This document shows, piece by piece, positions 8,686-14,706 of a stretch of 14,706 bases of DNA. The first letter of the stretch is position 1. Each line of letters opens with the position of its first letter. This DNA is from Gammaproteobacteria bacterium. Lineage in GTDB: Bacteria > Pseudomonadota > Gammaproteobacteria > Pseudomonadales > Azotimanducaceae. The notes beneath the pieces were generated by a model, which was not told the DNA's origin, did not search any database, and worked only from the letters and a program-made list of their open reading frames with translations. The position numbers and the translations under genes are program-made. The stretch is from positions 1 to 14,706 of the forward strand of contig VXPR01000469.1 of NCBI GenBank assembly GCA_009839405.1, in the 5' to 3' direction.

Positions 8686-10284
8686 ATGGGCCACTATGAC
8701 GTCGCCATCGTTGGCGCGGGTCCGGTGGGCAGCTTCTGCGCCTTGGCACACGCCCAGCGAGGCGCGCGGGTGGCACTGCTCGAAGCGAACCTCAAGGCCT
8801 CGCGGCGTCTCGCCGGCGAATGGTTGCATCCGCCGGCGGTAGATGCCCTGCGCAACGCCGGCGTTCCCCTCCAAGACCACCCCGGCAGCAGCGTTGGCAA
8901 GGGCTTCGTGGTGTTCCCGGAGGGGGAGGAACGCCCTATCTCACTTCCCTATCGGGCGGGGCCTTTCGGATTGACCTGCGACCACGCCACGATCGTCTCG
9001 GAGCTGCGTGGCGCCGTGGTGAACGAACCGGCAATTGATTTCATCTGCAGCGCCCGGGTGCGGACGGTCGAGGCTCGGGAGCTCACCTTTTCCCAGCAAG
9101 GCGCCACCCACGCGCTGAGCGCAGGCCGAATCATTGGTGCCGATGGTCGGGCATCGGTGGTGCGCCAGTCGCTGGGCCTGCCGACGCGTCGGATGACCTG
9201 TTCGCGGATGGTGGGTGTCCTGCTCAAGGGGGTCAGCCTGCCGTTTGCCGGGTATGGCCACGTGATCCTTGGCGCACCGGGGCCGATTCTCATGTATGAC
9301 CTCGGTGGCCGGAGCGTTCGGGTCATGGCGGATGTGCCGGTGGAGCGATGGGAACCGCAAAACCGCATGGCGTTGCTTGAGCAATGCTACGCGCCCTTGT
9401 TGCCGTTGGCGCTCAGGGAGGCATTCGTCGAGGCGGTGCGGGAGCGACGAGTGGTCGTTGCGGCCAACGAGATCAGGCCGCGTACGAGCTATGGCACGGC
9501 GGATCGCGTGCTGATCGGCGATGCCGCTGGCAACTACCACCCGATGACTGCCGTGGGGTTGACCCTCGGCTTTGGCGATGCACTTGCGCTTGCCGAAGGT
9601 GGCGACTTCGAGGCGTTCGTGGCCGGTCGAACTCGGGCCACACGTGCGCCCGAACTCCTCGCCTTGGGGCTCTATGAGGTCTTCGCCGATCATCGTGCCG
9701 AGTCGGTGTCGCTGCGGCAGACCGTGTATCGGCGCTGGCGGGCAAGTCCGGCGGTTCGGACGCGGACCGTTGCCATGCTTGCCTGCGAGGACACCTCGGC
9801 AGGTCGCCTGGGTGTGACGCTGGCGGGACTGGTGGCGCGCGCCGTAGCATCAGCGATTCCGAGGGCCTTGGGCCGCGGCACCTTTAGCGAGGGGAAGCCC
9901 CTCCCGCTCGCGCGCCCTTGCGGGCGCGTTGGAAGTTCCGCTGGCGCGGAACTTCTGAGTGCTCGCGCCGAAGGGTCCTCACTCGCGCTCCCCCAAGCTG
10001 AGGGCTCCTCTAGCGAGGGGAAGCCCCTCGCGCACCCCCGAGCTGAGGGCTCCTCTGGCGAGGGGAAGCCCCTCGCGCACCCCCGAGCTGAGGGCTCCTC
10101 GCACCGGCCCAGTGCCACCGTACGGGCGCTCGTCCTGCGCCTCGCGTGGCTCGCGCGTGGCATTTCGTTGCTCCGCAACGTGAGAAAGACCAAGGACCGA
10201 AACGGCGAGGCACTAGTCCTGGCTGCTTTGGCGCGCGCCTTCCTTCGTTCCATGCCTGTCCCCCGTTGCCCCAGGGACCCGTGA
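8686..10284 (+). CDS. Squalene-epoxidase-like FAD monooxygenase with repeat-expanded C-terminus
   Basis: A 532-residue group A flavoprotein monooxygenase. Seen: the Rossmann motif GAGPVG (10-15) with Glu33 closing the second strand; GEWLHPPAVDALRNAGV (44-60), which resembles the squalene epoxidase GExLQPGG segment; a GADGRAS motif (151-157); and the FAD-ribityl motif GDAAGNYHPMTAVG (278-291), close to the GDAxNxRHPLTGGG of eukaryotic squalene epoxidases. Residues up to about 396 look like a complete catalytic domain with a helical C-terminal part. Residues about 400-475 are low-complexity (repeated AEGSS, EGKPLAHPR) and encoded by palindromic DNA. A last hydrophobic segment (about 477-497) may restore a membrane-associating helix. 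Expected reaction: O2- and FAD-dependent epoxidation of squalene to 2,3-oxidosqualene, feeding the cyclase that overlaps its stop by 4 nt. It could instead oxidise another polyprenoid; the cyclase neighbour favours squalene. Confidence 0.82.
   Translation: MGHYDVAIVGAGPVGSFCALAHAQRGARVALLEANLKASRRLAGEWLHPPAVDALRNAGVPLQDHPGSSVGKGFVVFPEGEERPISLPYRAGPFGLTCDHATIVSELRGAVVNEPAIDFICSARVRTVEARELTFSQQGATHALSAGRIIGADGRASVVRQSLGLPTRRMTCSRMVGVLLKGVSLPFAGYGHVILGAPGPILMYDLGGRSVRVMADVPVERWEPQNRMALLEQCYAPLLPLALREAFVEAVRERRVVVAANEIRPRTSYGTADRVLIGDAAGNYHPMTAVGLTLGFGDALALAEGGDFEAFVAGRTRATRAPELLALGLYEVFADHRAESVSLRQTVYRRWRASPAVRTRTVAMLACEDTSAGRLGVTLAGLVARAVASAIPRALGRGTFSEGKPLPLARPCGRVGSSAGAELLSARAEGSSLALPQAEGSSSEGKPLAHPRAEGSSGEGKPLAHPRAEGSSHRPSATVRALVLRLAWLARGISLLRNVRKTKDRNGEALVLAALARAFLRSMPVPRCPRDP
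9911..9955. repeat. Two adjacent perfect stem-loops inside the monooxygenase gene
   Basis: The first palindrome has 7-bp arms at 9911-9917 and 9922-9928 with a 4-nt loop. The second has 10-bp arms at 9932-9941 and 9946-9955 with loop TGGC. Both are translated in frame as part of the low-complexity C-terminal tail. A smaller AGGGG/CCCCT stem lies just upstream (9890-9902), and a 6-bp stem lies downstream (10166-10171 with 10175-10180). Together with the tandem units they form a block of palindromes of about 300 bp that looks like inserted repetitive elements rather than ancestral coding sequence. Confidence 0.75.
9996..10100 (+). repeat. 45-bp tandem repeat, 2.3 copies, each with an internal hairpin
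   Basis: Unit 1 (9996-10040) and unit 2 (10041-10085) differ at one base (10012 A versus 10057 G). A third partial copy covers 10086-10100. A diverged copy can be traced to the left (about 9982-9995 plus 9971-9980). Each full unit contains a hairpin with 8-bp arms GCGAGGGG/CCCCTCGC and a 3-nt loop (10013-10031 and 10058-10076). Because 45 is a multiple of 3, the reading frame is kept and the protein repeats AEGSS(S/G)EGKPLAHPR. Confidence 0.9.
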
Positions 10285-12239
10285 CGGAAGGCGCGCCCGG
10301 CAACGTCGATGCCGGGTTGCGGCGAGCGATTTCGCGCCTGCTCGAACTGCAAGGCGAGGACGGTGCGTGGGAAGCCGAACTGGTTTGGTGCCCCATGCTC
10401 ACGGCGCAGTATGTGCTCGTGCATCACGTGGTTGGCCACCCGATCGATCCCGGTCGGCGCCGGCGTTTGCTGACGTACTTCGGACGCGCGCGTGTGGAGG
10501 ATGACCTTTGGGGGTTCCACAAGGCTGCGCGCCCGCACCTCTTTGTCACGACCCTGGTGTATGTCGCCGCGAGGTTGTTGGGAGTGCACCCTGACGATCC
10601 CCTGATCGCTCCGGCGCGCCGCTTCATTCAGACGGCGGGGGTCACCGGCATCCCGAGCTGGGGCAAGTTCTGGCTCGCTCTCCTCAATCTCTACGACTGG
10701 CGGGGCGTCAACCCGATCCTGCCGGAACTATGGCGCCTGCCACGCTGGCTGCCGCTGCATCCGTCGAACTGGTACTGCCACTCTCGGCTCATCTACATGG
10801 GCATGGCGTTCATCTACCCGCGTCGGTTCTCGGCACCGCTGACGCCCACCGCCCGAGCGTTGCGCGAGGAGCTGTTCCCGCAGGGATTCGACCACGTGGA
10901 TTTCGCCGCCAGCCGTGATCGCCTGCGGCAAGCGGATGTCTTTGTGCCGCCGACGATTTGGCTGCGCATGGCGTATCGGCTTGCGCGCCTTTTCGAGCGG
11001 TTTCACGGACCGGGGCTGCGCAGTCGCTGCGTGGCGGCGATCGTCCAGCAGGTCCGATGGGAGCTCAAGGGGACGAACCATGCCAACCTTTCGCCACTGA
11101 ACGGCCTTCTCAATATCCTCGTGCTGTGGCTGAACGACCCCGACGATCCCGAGTTGCCCGAAACACTGGCGCAGCTTGAGCGCTGGATCTGGGAAGACGA
11201 AAGCCAGGGTGCCCGGGTTGCGCTGCAGCGAACGCCGACGTGGGACACGGGTTTTGCCCAGCAGGCGCTCGAGACGGTTGCCGACTTTGCCGGCGTGCCG
11301 GATGCGCTGCGAAGGGGAGCGGACTACCTGCAGCGGGAACAGATCGGCGTTGCCTTTGACGGGTTTCGCGAGGCCTATCGAACGGATCCCCGAGGCGGCT
11401 GGTGCCTGGGCAGGGCCTGGCAGGGCTGGCCCGTAAGCGACTGCACGGGGGAGGCCGCTCTCGGCATCATCGCGGGCCACCGGCACGCCGCCGATGTGGC
11501 GGCGCTCGAGCAGGCGATCCGCTTCATGTTGAAGGGCCAGAACCGCGACGGGGGCTTCGGCAGCTACGAGGCGCGGCGCACGGTGCGCGTCGAATGGCTG
11601 AATCCTTCGGAGATGTTCGCGGACGCGATGACCGAAGACTCCTACGTGGAGTGCACCACCTCCTGTATTGCCGCGCTCGCCGCCTGTCGTCGCGAGTTTC
11701 CACAGTTGGCGGGCAGCGAGGTCACGAGTGCCATCTCGCGCGGTGCAGTGTGGTTGCGCCGTGCCCAGGCAAGCGACGGGTCGTGGCGTGGTGCATGGGG
11801 CGTCTGGTTCATCTACGGCACGATGTTCGGTATCCGGGGCCTCGTCGCCGCCGGCGCCCGAGTCGGCGACCCGGCCTTGCGCCGGGCATCGGCGTGGCTG
11901 CTCGAGCGCCAGCAGAGCGATGGCGGATGGGGCGAACACCACAGCAGTTGCCTCACTGGTCGGTATGTGCCGCACCGGGAGAGCCAGATCATCCAGACCG
12001 CGTGGGCGCTGATGGCACTGCTCGAAGCCGGTGACGGGAACGGGGGCGCGATCAGGCGCGGAGTCGATTTCCTCCTCGACGCACAGGAAGGCGACGGCGG
12101 CTGGCCGAGACAGGACCCGGCTGGCGTCTATGCCCGTTCAGGGGTGCTGGATTATCCGCTGTATCGCCTGTACTTCCCCCTGCATGCGCTCGGCCTCTAC
12201 GAGCAAAGGCGTCGGGCGGAGGGTAATCAGCGCACGTAG
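10281..12239 (+). CDS. Oxidosqualene-cyclase-like triterpene cyclase
   Basis: A 652-residue alpha/alpha-barrel terpene cyclase of the squalene-hopene/oxidosqualene cyclase family. The GTG at 10281 overlaps the previous stop (GTGA) and gives the usual family length; an upstream in-frame start at 10146 would lie inside the monooxygenase gene. QW-type repeats: QGEDGAW (24-30), QNRDGGF (420-426), QASDGSW (496-502), QQSDGGW (544-550), QEGDGGW (602-608). The catalytic motif is SDCTGE (386-391), like the DCTAE of oxidosqualene cyclases; the DxDD of squalene-hopene cyclases is absent. By alignment from memory with human lanosterol synthase, Asp387=Asp455, Cys388=Cys456, Cys458=Cys533 (YVECT), His167=His232 (WYCH), Tyr429=Tyr503, Trp321=Trp387 and Phe632=Phe696. 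The LNPSEMF block (440-446) is also OSC-like. Expected role: protonation and cyclisation of 2,3-oxidosqualene to a 3-hydroxy triterpenoid, at the membrane. Leu376 and Met515 replace two cavity aromatics, so the product may not be lanosterol or cycloartenol. Confidence 0.87.
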   Translation: MTEGAPGNVDAGLRRAISRLLELQGEDGAWEAELVWCPMLTAQYVLVHHVVGHPIDPGRRRRLLTYFGRARVEDDLWGFHKAARPHLFVTTLVYVAARLLGVHPDDPLIAPARRFIQTAGVTGIPSWGKFWLALLNLYDWRGVNPILPELWRLPRWLPLHPSNWYCHSRLIYMGMAFIYPRRFSAPLTPTARALREELFPQGFDHVDFAASRDRLRQADVFVPPTIWLRMAYRLARLFERFHGPGLRSRCVAAIVQQVRWELKGTNHANLSPLNGLLNILVLWLNDPDDPELPETLAQLERWIWEDESQGARVALQRTPTWDTGFAQQALETVADFAGVPDALRRGADYLQREQIGVAFDGFREAYRTDPRGGWCLGRAWQGWPVSDCTGEAALGIIAGHRHAADVAALEQAIRFMLKGQNRDGGFGSYEARRTVRVEWLNPSEMFADAMTEDSYVECTTSCIAALAACRREFPQLAGSEVTSAISRGAVWLRRAQASDGSWRGAWGVWFIYGTMFGIRGLVAAGARVGDPALRRASAWLLERQQSDGGWGEHHSSCLTGRYVPHRESQIIQTAWALMALLEAGDGNGGAIRRGVDFLLDAQEGDGGWPRQDPAGVYARSGVLDYPLYRLYFPLHALGLYEQRRRAEGNQRT

Positions 12240-14014
12240 GCTGCCGCCCTGTCGTGCAACCGGACGTAGGTGCGCGCCTCGGCATCGCGGACGTAGATGG
12301 GGTCTTCGGTCGCGTTCGGGTCATAGCCCTCGCCCTGCAACTTGACCTTGGTCAGCTTGAAGGTCGTCGTGACTTCGGATTCAGATTGCAGACGCAGGAA
12401 GACGGGGACCGCGTAGGAGGGCAGCTTGGTGACGGCCAGTTCGTGGAACGCATGCACATCGAACGCTGCCTTTCGCCCTCCCTCGAGCGCAATCGCGGCC
12501 ATTCCTGCGCGTCCTTCGTGGCCCGGCACTTCAACGCCATAGACGTTGACGGTCTCGACGCCCGGAAAGCCCGCCAGCGCTTCGGCCACTTCCTGGGTCG
12601 AGACGTTCTCCCCCTTCCAGCGGAAGGTGTCTCCGATCCGGTCAACGAAGTAGAAATAGCCCTCGGCGTCCCGGCGCAGCAGGTCGCCGCTGCGCATGTA
12701 GGCATCGCCGGGGTGCTTGACGTCGCGCAGGATCTTCCGCTCGGTCGCCTCGGCACTGGTGTAGCCCTGGAACTGGCCTCGGAGGGCGTTCGGATCGCGG
12801 GGCATCCTGCTGACGAGTTCGCCCACCTCGCCATCGGCACATTGCTCGTAGTGCCCGTTCTCGTCCAGGATCAGTTCGTCCTTGTCGATGTCGTAGCGCA
12901 GCAGGATCGCTCCGCCGATCATCTTTCCAACTGAGCCAAGCTTGCCCGCGAAGTTGATGGCGCCGGTGTTGCTCTCCGTCGCCCCGTAGGCCTCGACGAC
13001 CCGGGGCACGCGGAACCGATCCTGGAACGCCGTCCACGCGTCGGCTCTGAGGCCGTTGCCGAACATGAACCGCAGGTTGTGACGCCCGTCGTCGGCGCTC
13101 GCCGGCCGGCGGAGGAGAAACCGGCACATTTCGCCGATGTACATGAACGCCGTCGCGTCGTAGCGGCGCACGTCGTCCCAGAACGTCGAGGCGGAGAACC
13201 TGCGGGCGACGGCGATGACGCCACCGGAGCCCATCGCCATCATCACGGCGCCAACGCCACCGGCGCCGTGATAGAGGGGCAGGGTGCTGTAGACCACTTG
13301 CCCCTTGCGCAGCCCCAGCAAGGGACCAAGCATGCCGAACAGCGCGAGTTTCTGGTGGTTGAACTTGGCCGCCTTGGGCAGGCCCGTCGTGCCGGACGTG
13401 TAGATGTAGAACGCGGAGTCGCCCGTGCGAACCGGCTCCCTGTGCTCGGCGTCCGGGTTCGACTCCGGCTGGCGGGAGAGTGCAGCGCCGACGTCGTCGG
13501 CGCCGGCAAGGTCGATCGCATCGACACCGTCCTCTGGAATGACATGCACCGCCATGCCTGACAGCGCACTGGCAACGCCGGCGAGATTGCCGATGCATTC
13601 GGCACCCACCAGCAGGTGCGTTGCGTCGGCTCCTTCGAGAGCGTGCAGCACGCTCTGTCCCTTCAGGTTGGTGTTGATGAGCGCAGCCTTGACGCCGATT
13701 TTCGCAAGCCCGCTCCAGACCGGCACGTACTCGGCCCGGTTGGTCATCATGAACCCCACGGCGTCGCCGGCACGGAGCCCGACCGACAGCGCCCAATGGG
13801 CAACTCGGTTTGCCATCGCATTGAACTCGCGATAGCTGATCGTCCGCTCCTCGAAGAGGATGAACGGCCGGTCGGCGTACCTCGCGGCCTGCCCCTCGAT
13901 GTAGTCGGCAATCGTGTAGTGGGAGTCCGCCTTGAGGCGCATCAAGGGCACGCTCCGGAGCAGGGAAGGCAGGTTCAGGAGGTAGGCGAACCAGTGGGCT
14001 TTGGGTCTCAGCAT
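12227..14014 (-). CDS. Long-chain/very-long-chain acyl-CoA synthetase (FATP/FadD6-type)
   Basis: A 595-residue ANL-superfamily adenylating enzyme. It activates a carboxylic acid (fatty acid, or possibly a steroid side-chain acid) to an acyl-CoA via an acyl-AMP. Seen: the phosphate loop YTSGTTGLPK (205-214), YGATES (343-348), SGDLLRRDAEGYFYFVDR (442-459), the hinge region with WKGENVSTQEV (466-476), and the C-terminal catalytic lysine in TTFK (Lys553). The FWxGENVSTxEV pattern and the TTTFKxxKVxLxxEGYDP ending are typical of the fatty-acid transport protein group. The ATG at 14014 was chosen because it gives a normal family N-terminus. The frame stays open much further upstream, but only antisense to the dehydrogenase gene. 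Its stop lies inside the end of the cyclase gene (13-bp convergent overlap), and it is divergent from the acyl-CoA dehydrogenase, a natural beta-oxidation partner. Confidence 0.9.
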   Translation of the reverse strand: MLRPKAHWFAYLLNLPSLLRSVPLMRLKADSHYTIADYIEGQAARYADRPFILFEERTISYREFNAMANRVAHWALSVGLRAGDAVGFMMTNRAEYVPVWSGLAKIGVKAALINTNLKGQSVLHALEGADATHLLVGAECIGNLAGVASALSGMAVHVIPEDGVDAIDLAGADDVGAALSRQPESNPDAEHREPVRTGDSAFYIYTSGTTGLPKAAKFNHQKLALFGMLGPLLGLRKGQVVYSTLPLYHGAGGVGAVMMAMGSGGVIAVARRFSASTFWDDVRRYDATAFMYIGEMCRFLLRRPASADDGRHNLRFMFGNGLRADAWTAFQDRFRVPRVVEAYGATESNTGAINFAGKLGSVGKMIGGAILLRYDIDKDELILDENGHYEQCADGEVGELVSRMPRDPNALRGQFQGYTSAEATERKILRDVKHPGDAYMRSGDLLRRDAEGYFYFVDRIGDTFRWKGENVSTQEVAEALAGFPGVETVNVYGVEVPGHEGRAGMAAIALEGGRKAAFDVHAFHELAVTKLPSYAVPVFLRLQSESEVTTTFKLTKVKLQGEGYDPNATEDPIYVRDAEARTYVRLHDRAAAYVR

Positions 14015-14042
14015 TGTTCTTGGGCCTGTCGATGGCGGTGCG

Positions 14043-14048
14043 ACTATA
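14043..14048 (-). promoter_or_regulatory. Possible -10 element for the acyl-CoA synthetase gene
   Basis: Read on the - strand this is TATAGT, one base from the consensus TATAAT, about 29 nt before the start codon. No good -35 is visible at 16-18 nt spacing, so the call is weak; an activator or another sigma factor could be involved. Confidence 0.25.
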
Positions 14049-14068
14049 GCGCCTGCCGGACCGTGGTA

Positions 14069-14102
14069 GTTTGGGTTCGCGGACGCGCCCGCGAACCCAA
14101 AC
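14069..14102. promoter_or_regulatory. Perfect 14-bp inverted repeat in the divergent intergenic region
   Basis: The arms are 14069-14082 and 14089-14102 (GTTTGGGTTCGCGG and its exact reverse complement), separated by a 6-nt centre (14083-14088). The element fills much of the 102 bp between the synthetase start and the dehydrogenase start and ends 4 bases before the dehydrogenase Shine-Dalgarno. There is no T-run on either side, so a terminator is unlikely. It could be an operator for a dimeric regulator controlling both genes, or a 5'-leader hairpin limiting translation of the dehydrogenase. The rest of the gap (14015-14068) holds only the weak -10 noted separately. Confidence 0.6.
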
Positions 14103-14106
14103 GGAT

Positions 14107-14111
14107 GGAGG
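14107..14111 (+). promoter_or_regulatory. Shine-Dalgarno GGAGG deciding a GTG start
   Basis: GGAGG lies 5 nt upstream of the GTG at 14117. The alternative in-frame ATG at 14105 overlaps this site and has no ribosome binding site of its own, so GTG is the likely start. Confidence 0.6.
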
Positions 14112-14116
14112 CGCTT

Positions 14117-14706
14117 GTGACGGCGATCGACGACTTTCAGAGCGAGACGCGGGCGTGGCTGGCCGCGAACTGTCCGCCGGGGGCTCGTCGATCCAAGCTT
14201 TCCCTTGATGGCGTCCGCCCAGACAGCGAGGACGCGGATGCACGACGCTGGTTCGAGCGAATGCTCGAGCGGGGCTGGACGGCGCCCATGTGGCCGACGG
14301 AGTATGGCGGCGGCGGTCTTTCGCATGCCGAAAACCGTGTGCTCATCAACGAGTTGCGGCGCATCGATGCCCGCTTCCCCCTGATCGGCATCGCTGCCTC
14401 GGTCATCGGCTCGACGCTGCTCGAGCTCGGAAGCGAAGACCAGAAGCGGCGCCACTTGCCGGCCATCGTGCGCACGGAACGCACTTGGTGCCAAGGCTAC
14501 AGCGAACCGGGCGCTGGCTCGGACCTTGCGAGCCTGCAAACCCGCGCCGAAGTGCGCGGCGACCACTTCGCCATCAACGGCCGCAAGATCTGGACATCCG
14601 GCGCCCATTCCGCCGACTGGATGTATGCGCTGGTCCGAACCGATGTCGATGCACCAAAGCACGAAGGCATCAGCTTCGTTCTGCTGGACATGCACCAGCC
14701 CGGCAT
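14117..14706 (+). CDS. Acyl-CoA dehydrogenase, 3' partial
   Basis: The first 196 residues of an FAD-dependent acyl-CoA dehydrogenase, which introduces the 2,3 double bond of an acyl-CoA in beta-oxidation. The N-terminal helical domain contains GWTAPMWPTEYGGGGLS (53-69). The middle domain begins with WCQGYSEPGAGSDLASL (124-140), the conserved flavin/substrate-contact segment, followed by INGRKIWTSGAHSADWMY (153-170). The C-terminal domain with the catalytic base lies beyond the window. The sequence style (WCQGYSEPGAGSDLA, KHEGISF) resembles the FadE-type enzymes used for fatty acid, steroid side-chain or terpenoid acid degradation; the substrate cannot be told from this part. It is divergent from the acyl-CoA synthetase and preceded by the 14-bp inverted repeat. 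Confidence 0.9.
   Translation, partial: MTAIDDFQSETRAWLAANCPPGARRSKLSLDGVRPDSEDADARRWFERMLERGWTAPMWPTEYGGGGLSHAENRVLINELRRIDARFPLIGIAASVIGSTLLELGSEDQKRRHLPAIVRTERTWCQGYSEPGAGSDLASLQTRAEVRGDHFAINGRKIWTSGAHSADWMYALVRTDVDAPKHEGISFVLLDMHQPG

Noticed and set aside
10146..10280. Upstream start for the cyclase
   Set aside because: It would add 45 unconserved residues encoded inside the monooxygenase gene; the GTGA overlap at 10281 gives the normal length.
10281..12239. Squalene-hopene cyclase identity
   Set aside because: The DxDD motif is absent; the protein has SDCTGE, YVECT and WYCH, which are oxidosqualene cyclase features.
14069..14102. Rho-independent terminator
   Set aside because: No T-run follows the stem on either strand, and it lies between divergent starts rather than after a gene.
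14015..14695. N-terminal extension of the acyl-CoA synthetase to 822 residues
   Set aside because: The extra part is antisense to the acyl-CoA dehydrogenase and crosses the inverted repeat; 595 residues fits the family.

Overview
The window is GC-rich, densely coding DNA from a bacterium. Envelope efflux genes, acyl-CoA metabolism genes and frequent GTG/TTG starts suggest a Pseudomonadota, probably a gammaproteobacterium. The taxonomy is inferred from gene content and protein style only; there is no rRNA or other marker. No tRNA, rRNA, CRISPR array, insertion sequence or phage gene was seen.

Left and centre (1-12239, + strand): six consecutive genes look like one operon. They are a periplasmic adaptor (cut by the left edge), two tandem non-identical RND permeases, a serine hydrolase of the beta-lactamase/family VIII esterase fold, a squalene-epoxidase-like FAD monooxygenase, and an oxidosqualene-cyclase-like triterpene cyclase. 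The gaps are 47, 5, 48 and 3 nt, and the last pair overlaps by 4 nt (GTGA). The reading is a triterpenoid (sterol-like or other cyclised 2,3-oxidosqualene) biosynthesis pair co-transcribed with a hydrolase and a tripartite exporter. The cyclase carries an OSC-type Asp-Cys-Thr-Gly-Glu motif rather than the DxDD of squalene-hopene cyclases. It keeps the supporting Cys and His residues but differs from classical sterol cyclases at two cavity aromatic positions. The 3' part of the monooxygenase gene has been invaded or expanded by palindromic repeats, including 45-bp tandem units, all in frame.

Right (12227-14706): a FATP/FadD6-type acyl-CoA synthetase on the - strand runs toward the cyclase and overlaps its end by 13 bp. 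It is divergent from an acyl-CoA dehydrogenase cut by the right edge. Their 102-bp shared upstream region holds a perfect 14-bp inverted repeat. This pair looks like fatty acid or side-chain beta-oxidation; any link to the triterpenoid operon is only positional.

The most interesting point is the physical and apparently translational coupling of epoxidase and OSC-type cyclase with an RND export system. Bacterial OSCs are known but uncommon, and an RND-type carrier is known for bacterial sterol (BstA, Methylococcus) and hopanoid (HpnN) trafficking.
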